Positions 41,179-50,906 of a stretch of DNA of 64,000 nt are shown one piece after another. The DNA comes from Hirudo medicinalis. Taxonomy: Eukaryota; Annelida; Clitellata; Hirudinida; Hirudinidae. The stretch is taken from contig MPNW01000090.1 in assembly GCA_011800805.1 (NCBI GenBank), positions 27,721-91,720 on the forward strand. Reading direction: 5' to 3'. The translations under genes and the position numbers were made by a program. The notes beneath the pieces are model-generated. The model searched no databases. It was not told where the DNA came from and saw only the letters and a program-made list of their open reading frames with translations. The first letter of the stretch is position 1. The number at the start of each line of letters is the position of its first letter.

Positions 41179-43719
41179 ATGTCTGAGTTGGACGAGAGCT
41201 TTATAACCAATTTGGCAAACACCGTCGAAACGACCTATTTCAATGGTGCAGTTGAACAGTATTTTGGGAGCCTATGCCTCCCTAGATTATTATCACTGGG
41301 AATTGATGTGATCATCTACAATAATCTTGTGAACATCCTGGATTCCTTTGCCAACGTGAAAATAGGAGTTTTAGAAAACTTTCTGAACCTTACAAATGCC
41401 CTTCTTCCGCGAATCCCTGGCAATCTTAACATAACATTATCAAAGGAATTTGAACAATCTCTTGATGGTAAAGTGGACCAACCTGGAAGCATCGAACGCT
41501 TCTTGAGCAAAATCATCAGTCCGATATTGAAGATATTTAAAATGCACTGTGAAGGAGATAGGAAGCATCTGGAAGACCTCCATCTGGTCTTCCTCAAAGT
41601 AATTCATTTTTCCTCTAAGAAAATTCTCAAGAGAGCATTGAACAAGGAGTATATCGGTTGGATGAAGTTGCATGTCCATACAAGATGTCTGAAGCTTCAA
41701 CAAATCCTCATTGCCGGTATTGTAACATTATTAGACAAGGAATGTTTTGTTGAAAAAATATTAACTTACGATGTCATTCTCCTACTGAGGCAATGCAGTC
41801 AATCGTCAAAAATGTATTCAATTAATATCAGCGACTTTTATGAAAAATATCAATTGGAAAGTAAATTAGAAAAAATGCGCCCAACGTGGAGGCCGTTGCT
41901 CGAGGCTTGCGAGCACCTGAAAAATTCAAGCATCATATTAGGTGTCAGAATGTTAACAAGTATTCTAACCGGTATAACCTCTGCTGAAGTAGTAGCCAGT
42001 AATCTGATCGAGTGCCTCAGAGAATCCGTATTCGAATCACCAAACAGCGAAGAAATGATGGACGAACTGATAAGGGGAGCCACTGATATCATTCCCATTT
42101 CTTCTCTTTCTTTTGACGTAGATGTGTCCTATCTACAGCAAATAATTAGGATACTCGTTCAGACGGCAGATTACCTACATTCAAGATATATCACCTTTCG
42201 TCATGACGTCTGCCAGACACCTGTCTTCGTCACTCAATTCGAATACAAAAGTAAATTAATAAGCGCTGTGAGATTGCTGAAGTGGTTCCACTTCCTGAGC
42301 ACGTATTGGGTTCAAAAGAATACATACTGTGCTCACTGGGAACTTGTAGAAGACGAAGTATTTTTTTGTTCACAAATGAGCGACTATCTGAAAAGTATTC
42401 TCCCCCAGGAAAACCGTATAAAAAACCTTGAATTCTACAAAGACCTTGCCAAAATTTGTCCTGTCATTTTCAGTTTCGGTGATCGACATTGGCTCTTTAA
42501 TCTCATCTTGGAAGGTATTTGCCCATTAAATTCAGTTACTTCAAAGACATTCACGGTCAATCGAAAGAACATTCTCAAAGAATTCAAGGATTGCTTCAGT
42601 CTCAAAGTGGATGTCAATCTCCGTTGGCAGTTTCGATTCACGGGTGAAGTCGGCGAAGGCGAGGGACCAACGAAAGAATTCTACACACTCGTTTCGCACG
42701 AGTACCAGAAGCATGAATTGGGATTGTGGTTTGGAAATGCGCAAAATTCAGTTGCTGACGATCAAGCCAGCTACGTTGAGTCACCTAATGGTCTTTATCC
42801 AAAGATCGTCATGAGTTCAAATTCTCTTTTTAAAGAGTTATTTGTATACCTCGGAAAGTTCTTTGCCAAAGCACTTCTCGACAATATTCAGTTGGATTTA
42901 GATCTCAATATTGAATTCTTCATACGGTTGCTGGCGTTAATAAAAAATAATACTAAGACGGAATATATCGAAATTATCAACATTTCACTTGAAATGAACA
43001 GCTTTATTTGTCAGTTGCACCATGTAAAAGATAGGTTAATGGAGATAAAAAATGACGTGTCTCTCACAGAAGAACAGAGAAATGATCTGATAGCAAATCT
43101 ACCATTCGATTATGACTATTCATTCGAAGACCTGTGTGTGAACTTCACAGTTCCTGGAAGTGACGAAGAGTTGGTAGATGGTGGAGCTGACATCATGCTC
43201 ATTGCATCGAACGTCGAAGAATATATAAATTGTTTGGAGAGTGTAACTGATGATAGCCTGACGAATGCTGTCAAAGCATTTTACCGTGGTTTTTCGTACA
43301 TTTTACCAATCGATGAGTTGAAAATATTTCTGCCCGAGGAGTTGAAAATTATTTTTTCTGGCGAACAACACGAAACATGGACTGTTGCTTATTTGAAGTC
43401 TTGTTGCTCATATTCAAACGGATACGACGCCGAATCTCCAAGCATTGGATATTTGTTCGAGGTATTGTCGTCTCTTGACCCAAAACAGCAGAAAGCGTTT
43501 CTGCAATTCACTACCAGCACTACTAAGCTTCCATTTGGTGGTTTAAAGAGTTTAAGACCTTCCCTGTCGATTTATAAAGCTGGAGACAACGATGGTAGAT
43601 TACCATACACTGCAACGTGTACCAACACCATTTTCTTACCGGCATACAGCAGTTTGGAGATTACCAGGGAGAGACTTTTATTTGCCATGAATGAATGTTG
43701 TTCTTTTGAACTGGCATAG
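41179..43719 (+). CDS. Intronless HECT-type E3 ubiquitin ligase, TRIP12/UFD4 group (copy 1)
   Basis: A single open frame of 846 residues from the ATG at 41,179 (MSELDESFITNLANTVETTY). The first about 460 residues are helical without a recognised domain. The HECT domain starts near residue 467: WQFRFTGEVGEGEGPTKEFY, HELGLWFGN, FAKALLDNIQLDLDLNIEFF, LCVNFTVPGSDEELVDGGAD and ILPIDELKIFLPEEL. It ends LPYTATCTNTIFLPAYSSLE, where Cys near residue 814 is the expected thioester cysteine. The family transfers ubiquitin from E2 through that cysteine to a substrate; TRIP12/UFD4 members act in the ubiquitin-fusion degradation and DNA-damage pathways. At about 846 residues it is less than half the length of TRIP12 and lacks recognisable ARM and WWE domains. 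An intact catalytic site, no introns and a poly(A) signal 111 bp after the stop point to a live retrogene-type copy. Confidence 0.9.
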   Translation: MSELDESFITNLANTVETTYFNGAVEQYFGSLCLPRLLSLGIDVIIYNNLVNILDSFANVKIGVLENFLNLTNALLPRIPGNLNITLSKEFEQSLDGKVDQPGSIERFLSKIISPILKIFKMHCEGDRKHLEDLHLVFLKVIHFSSKKILKRALNKEYIGWMKLHVHTRCLKLQQILIAGIVTLLDKECFVEKILTYDVILLLRQCSQSSKMYSINISDFYEKYQLESKLEKMRPTWRPLLEACEHLKNSSIILGVRMLTSILTGITSAEVVASNLIECLRESVFESPNSEEMMDELIRGATDIIPISSLSFDVDVSYLQQIIRILVQTADYLHSRYITFRHDVCQTPVFVTQFEYKSKLISAVRLLKWFHFLSTYWVQKNTYCAHWELVEDEVFFCSQMSDYLKSILPQENRIKNLEFYKDLAKICPVIFSFGDRHWLFNLILEGICPLNSVTSKTFTVNRKNILKEFKDCFSLKVDVNLRWQFRFTGEVGEGEGPTKEFYTLVSHEYQKHELGLWFGNAQNSVADDQASYVESPNGLYPKIVMSSNSLFKELFVYLGKFFAKALLDNIQLDLDLNIEFFIRLLALIKNNTKTEYIEIINISLEMNSFICQLHHVKDRLMEIKNDVSLTEEQRNDLIANLPFDYDYSFEDLCVNFTVPGSDEELVDGGADIMLIASNVEEYINCLESVTDDSLTNAVKAFYRGFSYILPIDELKIFLPEELKIIFSGEQHETWTVAYLKSCCSYSNGYDAESPSIGYLFEVLSSLDPKQQKAFLQFTTSTTKLPFGGLKSLRPSLSIYKAGDNDGRLPYTATCTNTIFLPAYSSLEITRERLLFAMNECCSFELA

Positions 43720-43829
43720 AATAGGCATTGATTAGAAAGAAGATGGATGGATTATTTGGTTATTTTTCCTTTTTTTCTGAATTTGTATTAATTTGAATGT
43801 TAGTATATGTGTTTAGTATTGCGTTATTA

Positions 43830-43835
43830 AATAAA
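43830..43835 (+). terminator. Poly(A) signal AATAAA of HECT copy 1
   Basis: It lies 111 bp after the stop codon, in TATTAAATAAACG. Confidence 0.65.
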
Positions 43836-44707
43836 CGAAATGAAGTCAATCATAGTATTCTAACAAAATGACATTCGAATCGGAGAAATGAGAACTTTTT
43901 TTAAAGCTTCTGGGAAGCAGCCCAATTCTCCTTACTACAGTTAAAACAAAACCTCGGCATGAACCTGGCTAATTACATTTTTGCCGCTTGAAACCGTGAA
44001 GGTTGACCGCCTTCTATGATGTCAGTTGTTGTAATAAATATATTTACATTCTTATAACTATTCGCTCAGTTTTATTTAGAATTTATCAGGTATTGCTTGA
44101 TATTTGGTCCAACAAATGTAACAGTCTGTGGTTTATAAGTGAAGCGTAATGAGACAGCACCAATGGCAAATACAATAGCACAAACTCAGAGGAGCTAAAT
44201 CTTCCAGAAAAAGTTCTTGAGAATGAACTTATTTACACGCGGAGGAGGCAGTCTTGGCACTGATTGGCTTCTGGAATCCTTCAAGGGTCTCCGAGGTAAT
44301 GCAGTACCTCCGGTATTGGTCCACTGTTATAATTTTTATATTAACAGTGAGTAGTTCTGGACTAAAACTAGCCGGCCAGCCTACAGTGATTTTTCGATAG
44401 AGTCAAACTAGTCTTGTTGTAATTGTGAGTTGCATTTTACAATAAATTATTAAATACTTTTCTTTTTCTTGCATTAACTACTTTCTTAATTATTTCCTTC
44501 CTCGACCGCTTGAAATGTGCTACCATCGTAAAATATGAAACTTTTGTAATAGAGAAAAAAATCTAGCTAAATCTCATTACGTTTGAGTGTTTATGAATGA
44601 TTTTGTCATTCTTGTTGGTAAAATGGCTCCATAAAGACACTAATCACTTCATCGTGATAATAAATAAATCGTGTTTATTTCAATAGCAAGCCATAAGTAT
44701 GCACGAA

Positions 44708-44885
44708 ATGGACGAACTCTCAATATGGCAAACACTGTTGAAAAGTCCGATTTTGTGAGGACGGTCGAAAAATATTTTGGAAATTAATGGACAGGAGAAT
44801 TGACAAAATTAATTACAACAACATCGTGGAGGGCCTGAGGTTTTTTGGAGTAGAAGAGCCGATCTCAAGAATTTTTTGTTCATAA
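44708..44885 (+). pseudogene. Dead fragment of a third HECT-family copy (N-terminal end)
   Basis: Broken frames read MDELS, then MANTVEKSDFVRTVEKYFGN, then DKINYNNIVEGL. They align with the start of copy 1: SELDE, LANTVETTYFNGAVEQYFG and DVIIYNNLVNIL. Frameshifts and stops separate the pieces, and nothing of the HECT domain follows. It lies between the two intact copies on the same strand, so the locus once held at least three units in tandem. Confidence 0.75.
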
Positions 44886-45209
44886 TTTGTCTGGTGATTT
44901 TGTGATTGACTTCTAATATAATAGACGGTTATTTTTATTTTTTGGATTTGCTGATAATCTGACACGTTACCAATAACATCCCCAATGTGGCATAATATTC
45001 AATAACTTTTTTGTCGAAGAAGATTTAATTTGTGCTCAAATCAAAATATTTGCTTAGCCTTGTTGTTGTTAGTTTTTGGTTGAAACTTAAAAAAATAATA
45101 CGAATTTTGAGTATTCTTTATAATGAAACAAATCGTAATCATTTTTTACTGATCATCCTTAATGGCGTTAACAGTCCTTTTATGTTACGGCAGAAGTAAT
45201 AATTTTGTT

Positions 45210-45415
45210 TTTTGTTTTTTTTTTTTGTGTTTTTGAGTTTTTTTTTATTGATTTAAACAAACAAGCTGTTATATAAATAAACTCAAAGGGCCAGCCTTAA
45301 GGAAGCGCACGCTTTCGCTATCAGACTGATCCAAACAAATCATTATATACAGTAAGCTTTTACAAAGAGTAACTTACAAAAACATAAACTATACAAGTCC
45401 ACGCAATAAATATTG
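45210..45415 (-). mobile_element. Retroelement 3'-end copy, second occurrence
   Basis: A T-rich start (45,210-45,252) is followed by CAGCCTTAAGGAA, about 12 divergent bases and GCTATCAGACTGA, the same block and orientation as at 28,455-28,690. Outside this block the copies are much diverged. Confidence 0.6.
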
Positions 45416-45731
45416 TCTATACGACTTTTTGTCATGGTCCTTAGCGCCACAAATTTTAGTGCGGTTTAATTACGTTATCCTTAATGTTTTGTGACTTATA
45501 AAAATATAAAATAATATTTTATATTCTTTTAAAAAATAAATTAATTAACTGATATTTATTTTAATTAAATGACTAAAAATATTTTAATTATATTAATTTA
45601 TTTTTTATGGATAATATGAAGGATCTTTTATTTTGAAGTAGTATCTTATTTTTTAACCTGATACAAACCATCATCAAATAATAATATTTCCCCCAATTAC
45701 AATCAAAGAAAACCTCAAACTTCACACAACT

Positions 45732-48377
45732 ATGAGCGACGAAGCAGGTGCTTGTGATTCATCATCTTCAAAGTTGGATTTGTCAAAGACCGACTATGAT
45801 GCCACATTCCAACGGATCTTCGGGAGTGGTGTAAAACCAACCAAAAAGCTGGGAACGGTTATGTGCAGCACAATAAATCTGTGCCTGCTGGAGGAAATTG
45901 ATTCCCTTTTCATGGATGGTGCCCTAGATAACCTGAGAGATTACTTAATACTGATAGACTCACTCGTACCTCCGCTAAATTCTAGTCTCGAGCTAGCAAC
46001 CCTCTTCGAGAGTACTTTTCAAAATAGGTCTATTGTCGGCAAAGGGAAGGTCCCCTCTCATTCCAAAAAACTTGTGAATAAGTCCTTCAGGTCTTTATTC
46101 CTGTTGATTGAATTTAACGCTCCAAAAACCAGACCCTTACTAGATATCCTGCTCAAAGTTTTCACTAAAGTTCTGTTTTATTCTCCGATTAAATCACTCA
46201 AAAGGGTCGTCTGTCGAAGGAAGTTTTGGGCTCTCGTGGAGATTAATTTGCGCCTGAACTGCGACTTCTTACAGCAGCATTTCTTCAAAATTGTCGCCAT
46301 TTTTATTGCAAGATTGCCATCAATTACACTGAACGAGTTACAGTCTTATGATATCATTCCTTTCATAATGCGGCTTTCGAAGACTTCCAGCTTTGCCGAA
46401 GAGGTCGGTCAATTTTGCAACGCATACCAACTGGAAAGCCACTTGATCAACGAGTTTCCGCTATGGGAAACGTTTGAAGATGCCAGAAAGGATTTTCAAG
46501 ATGGAAATGTCAATAAAGGGATCGAAAATCTGTTTTTTATTCTGGATAAGTGCAAGATCACACCCAGAATATTGATGGCGAGCAACTTCATTCCGTTGTT
46601 CAAAAGCGTCATCTATGACGCAGCATCGAACACTTTCTTAGATTCAAATGTCAAAATGTTTTTGAGCATGTCACTGCTACTTTATGGAGTCGATGTACAT
46701 CGCTTTGTTTGCAGTTATGTAAACTTCCAGAATTTCGTCGAGAGCATTCGAGATGTCATCGATTACGTCATTGAATGCCCCCATGACGGATGTCATTTGA
46801 CTCATACCTGTCACCTCTGTCCGATTCACTCGGAGGGCACACATGCGTCGGACATTTGCAATGACATCCTCATAGAAGCAGCTGAGTTACTGGAATGTCT
46901 CTTCGTCATAAACGAGCAGTGGGCAAGATGGTTCGACAGAAGGAATCACAAGGAGATTTTAGACAATAGCCTTTTCATTTGTCCACTGGCGGATTCCAAA
47001 CTCGAAAACCTTCTCGTGAAGTCTTCCCACGACGACTCATTACAATTGTTCGTTAATTTAGCAAAGACGTGTCCTGCAGCTCTAAGACTACATTCACGCG
47101 TGGAACTTGTTAAACATACCGTTCTAAGTAACATCTGGAAGCAATTTTACAATGAGTTTAAAAATTTTACAGTCCCGAGGGACGAGTTTTTTGAGACCTT
47201 GAAAACAATTTCGAGTAATGAGCAGGCATTTTTCTATCCCTGGCAGTTTCAGTTTACCGATGAACTTGGGCAAGGAGTCGGTCCCACGAAGGAGTTCTAT
47301 GCCTTGGCCACCCGTGAATTTCAAAAGCACGAATTGGGTCTTTGGATCGGAGAACCGATGATTGATCATTCAGGAGCAGCAGGGAATCTAAAACCTCAAC
47401 CATGCTACACCCATTCTCACAATGGACTGTTTCCAAAAGCACCAGAAAGGAAAAATCGCGAAGAATATAGGATTCACTTCAATCTTCTAGGAAAGGTGAT
47501 GGCTAAAATGTTTGTTGACAGTCTTTCAACAGTTGACATTCCTCTCAGTGTTGAATTCATGAGGCAGGCGTTTTCGAAGGCAAATGCCGTGAAACTGAGT
47601 AAGGGGTACCTCGAGGTGGCAGATGTGATGCCATCGATGACAAAAATGATCAAGCAACTCTTGAAGATCAAAGAGGACAAAGAAGCCGTCAGTCGTATTT
47701 GTTTCATCTCGGATGATTACAAGAAGACCGTGATTGAAAATATGGCATTCGACGAAGGATGCTCATTCAGCGATCTCTGCGTTAACTTCATGGTGCCTGG
47801 AACTAATAATGAACTCAAAGAAGGCGGGGAGGACATTATGCTCACTGCCTCAAACCTTGAAGAATACCTGGACTGCCTCGGCAGGGTAGTAGTGGAAGAG
47901 GGACCGTCTCTTGCAGTTCAGTCTTTTCGAGAGGGTTTTAACGAAGTCTTACCGATCGAAGAGATGACAGTTTTCACTCCAGACGAGCTACGGTTAATCT
48001 TCTGCGGTGAGGATGAAGAATGGACTGTCGAATACTTGGAATCGTGTTGCTTGTTCACCGATGGATACAACGTAAACTCCCCTCAAACTGGATTCCTCCT
48101 GAAGCTTTTGTCATCGTTCAACAAGGCAGAGCGGAGATTGTTTCTCAAATTTGTCTGCAGCTCTCCGACACTTCCTATCGGTGGATTGGAGTATCTGGTT
48201 CCGTGTCTGACCGTAACGAAGATGGTGAGTGAAGCAGATGATGACGATCGTCGACTTCCAAATTCTTCGACATGTTTCAACAAGTTGTGTCTTCCTGCCT
48301 ATAGCAGCTACGAAATCACAAAGGAAAGGGTCCTGTTTGCCATAACTGAGGGTCAGAATTCATTTCAGTACATATGA
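45732..48377 (+). CDS. Intronless HECT-type E3 ubiquitin ligase, TRIP12/UFD4 group (copy 2)
   Basis: A single open frame of 881 residues starting MSDEAGACDSSSSKLDLSKT. It is collinear with copy 1 from about residue 20 on and clearly paralogous, though far from identical. The HECT domain begins near residue 495: WQFQFTDELGQGVGPTKEFY, HELGLWIGE, LCVNFMVPGTNNELKEGGED, VLPIEEMTVFTPDEL and NSSTCFNKLCLPAYSSYEIT, with the catalytic Cys near 848. The end EGQNSFQYI keeps the usual HECT tail, which copy 1 has partly lost. Near residues 347-378 it has a Cys/His-rich insert (ECPHDGCHLTHTCHLCPIHS) without a counterpart in copy 1, possibly a zinc site. There are no introns. Neither copy carries a recognised substrate-binding domain, so the target is unknown. 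Confidence 0.9.
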   Translation: MSDEAGACDSSSSKLDLSKTDYDATFQRIFGSGVKPTKKLGTVMCSTINLCLLEEIDSLFMDGALDNLRDYLILIDSLVPPLNSSLELATLFESTFQNRSIVGKGKVPSHSKKLVNKSFRSLFLLIEFNAPKTRPLLDILLKVFTKVLFYSPIKSLKRVVCRRKFWALVEINLRLNCDFLQQHFFKIVAIFIARLPSITLNELQSYDIIPFIMRLSKTSSFAEEVGQFCNAYQLESHLINEFPLWETFEDARKDFQDGNVNKGIENLFFILDKCKITPRILMASNFIPLFKSVIYDAASNTFLDSNVKMFLSMSLLLYGVDVHRFVCSYVNFQNFVESIRDVIDYVIECPHDGCHLTHTCHLCPIHSEGTHASDICNDILIEAAELLECLFVINEQWARWFDRRNHKEILDNSLFICPLADSKLENLLVKSSHDDSLQLFVNLAKTCPAALRLHSRVELVKHTVLSNIWKQFYNEFKNFTVPRDEFFETLKTISSNEQAFFYPWQFQFTDELGQGVGPTKEFYALATREFQKHELGLWIGEPMIDHSGAAGNLKPQPCYTHSHNGLFPKAPERKNREEYRIHFNLLGKVMAKMFVDSLSTVDIPLSVEFMRQAFSKANAVKLSKGYLEVADVMPSMTKMIKQLLKIKEDKEAVSRICFISDDYKKTVIENMAFDEGCSFSDLCVNFMVPGTNNELKEGGEDIMLTASNLEEYLDCLGRVVVEEGPSLAVQSFREGFNEVLPIEEMTVFTPDELRLIFCGEDEEWTVEYLESCCLFTDGYNVNSPQTGFLLKLLSSFNKAERRLFLKFVCSSPTLPIGGLEYLVPCLTVTKMVSEADDDDRRLPNSSTCFNKLCLPAYSSYEITKERVLFAITEGQNSFQYI

Positions 48378-48447
48378 AAGATTTTTTATTGGAGTGGCTG
48401 GATTTTGCTTGGCTGAGTCTTGTTTTTAATATTTAATTTGTTTTTAG

Positions 48448-48453
48448 AATAAA
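48448..48453 (+). terminator. Poly(A) signal AATAAA of HECT copy 2
   Basis: It lies 71 bp after the stop codon, in TTAGAATAAAGTC. Confidence 0.65.
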
Positions 48454-49884
48454 GTCTCACGTGAATGTTTTATAGATAACTAAATTTATTGGATGATTAC
48501 GCTTTTTTCTAATAATCTATGCAGACGAGTAATGTCTCCTTTTGACAATCTCATAACTCCATAATTAACTGATAGTTACATTATTATTAATGGCTTGCTG
48601 ATTTCTTGTTTTTCTTCTTATAATAATTAATAATTAAAATATTATCAATGTCCTTGTATTTATTATTGTTTATCATCAAGTTGCATATGATCGTAGTGTT
48701 GCTTCCTGCTGACCTGCTTATAAATCATTGTCATTCTTCGAGCGCGCTTCAAGGATTCCAAAAACTTCTCTCTATTTTGTTTTTTTTTTCGTTTGTGGTT
48801 ATAACCTTGTAAACCGGCAGTTAAGACCGTAATGTGTTCCAGTTTTGGAGTGGAAAAGTTATTCCAGGCTCGCTTGTTCAGGAAATGAGCATCGTTTCAG
48901 TGTGTTTCGATTTAGAAAGTGGAATGTTGTGTGGAATAATCTGTTCGAACGTAGGAATGCATTTGTAGATGAACATAAATGATTATATTAATATCACCAA
49001 TTCGGTGATTTCTTAGCAATGATTTGAAAGTCAAATGCCTTCTAACCTCGGCCTTGTGGATTTGTTAAGTGCTGCTTCGCCCTATTGAAATGAAAGAAAA
49101 TAATTCCCAATTCATCCAGAAATTGAAATTAATTGCAACGAATAAATGCATTGATGACAGCATCAATCAATTTTCGAGTGGGTAATAAATTAATCAATCA
49201 TCAACTTAGCATCCAAGTAAACACTTTCGAGATCAGATCCCGAAATACTGCTTTGAAGACAGGTTCTTATCCAAAGATCGCAAAACACACAAAGACTCCA
49301 TAACAGTTGCAGAGCGATAAAACAAAACTTATAAATCAGAAATACAGGGAGATGGTGAGCAATAAAGAGAGAGAACGATTTTACGAAAATTGGGATAAGA
49401 AGAAATAGGAATTGTGAAGAAGACGAGGATGCGAAATCAGAATGCAGAGTTATCGTGATTCTGCATGCACCTTTGCATCAATTCACTGGCAATCATCGGC
49501 CAGTCAATACTCAATCTGTTATATACCTTGTTGTGCTGCATTCATCATCCAGTCTTCAGTGATTCATAGATACACTACTGAAACTGCTAGATGCGGATTC
49601 TTCGTGTAAAACCGTCATCAGAAAAGTATCTCAACCGCTAGGAATGCCGATGTTGGGTCCAATTATCAGTCACTCAGTTCTTATGACAATCTGCCTCAAG
49701 CACTCAGAGCAGATTCCAGAGATAAGATGATATCTTATAATAGGAACGTTGTTATGTTGCGATAATATAGGGAGATCCTTGGAGAATCAACTACTGGATG
49801 TTTTTTTTTTGGTCGACCTATTTTTAGAAACTGTTTATCCACTCTTTTCGGCACTCGCCATTTCTTCGCTATCTCTCCTTCTTT

Positions 49885-49887
49885 CTT

Positions 49888-49918
<31 letters not shown>

Positions 49919-49921
49919 AAG
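49885..49921. repeat. (GA)n microsatellite
   Basis: GAGAGA tract of about 18 units with one or two interruptions. Confidence 0.93.
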
Positions 49922-50906
49922 AGTGATATTTTTTACTTTAAACAACCGACGATTGGTTAAACCTTTTGGCAACTGTTTTCTTCATTTCCATTCAATGTCT
50001 CCTCCTTCGTGTCCACATCTCTCTTTATCCTTCTCTGTTGTGAAAATGGACGGCATGCGCTTACTCCAGCAACAGCAGCCGGAATGCATCTGGAATTTCT
50101 TCTCATCATCCCCTTCATCACCATCCTCTTCATCATCATCCTCTTCGTCACCATCATCATCATCATGAAATCACTGGCATTATTATCGTCGATGATATTT
50201 TACCCCGTGTTTACCTTTGTCGCTGCTACGATCTTATTTCCTTTTGTTGGAATGTGATTGTTGTTCAACTATTTGCGGCATTCTGACATCAGAATGCATT
50301 TCGTGATATACTTAAATACTTAAAGAGAACCTTTCTTGTGCTTACAATTTGCATTTAAAAATCATTTTAAAAATTATACGCAAAAGTTTCACGTTACAAA
50401 GAAATTTCTTTTTGCTCTTCTCGGTGTGCCGTTGATTATAATCCGATAATAATTATTATTCCGGTACTGGGAATCACATCCGATGTAATCACCTTCGTTA
50501 TCATCGGCACTATTATTAGCAATACTGCAACTGTTGTTGTTGTTGTTATTGTGGCTGGAAACCCTTTCCACCTTTTCCATCTCTCCTCGAGGCCCAGCTC
50601 GTTGTGTAGGTGCGCATCCGAGCTCTTCTGCGATATGTTATCTGGAAGCATCTGCGTTTTGAAAGTGTTGCTCCGGCAGGGATGTAAGCTAGTCATGGTT
50701 TTATTGCCGCTTAGTTTGGTTTAGTAATATTTTAAAACACAAATAGCAGGTAAATTGTTGGCTAAATTCGAGAAAGGTTTCAGTTTCGATCGACATTAAA
50801 ATCGAGAATAACAAATTGTTATAAATCCAATTTCGTTCAAATAAGTAAACATTAGAAAAACCGTTGGATTGTTTCTTTGATCTGCCATTGTATATCAATC
50901 ATCGAC

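Larger units (their letters stand above)
43836..45731. other. Spacer between the HECT genes
   Basis: It holds the third-copy relic and the dispersed retroelement copy, both listed separately. The rest is very AT-rich without visible exons. Confidence 0.5.
48378..50906. other. Spacer between HECT copy 2 and tensin
   Basis: No PTEN-like phosphatase or C2 exons that could belong to tensin are recognised. A (GA)n array lies at 49,885-49,921, CATCATC-rich sequence near 50,100-50,165 and ATTATT-rich sequence near 50,445-50,540. A stretch near 48,888-48,980 reads RFSVFRFRKWNVVWNNLFER, weakly like the end of a LINE reverse transcriptase. Confidence 0.45.

Noticed and set aside
48888..48980. LINE relic reading RFSVFRFRKWNVVWNNLFER
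   Set aside because: The resemblance is limited to about 20 residues, so I only mention it in the spacer entry.
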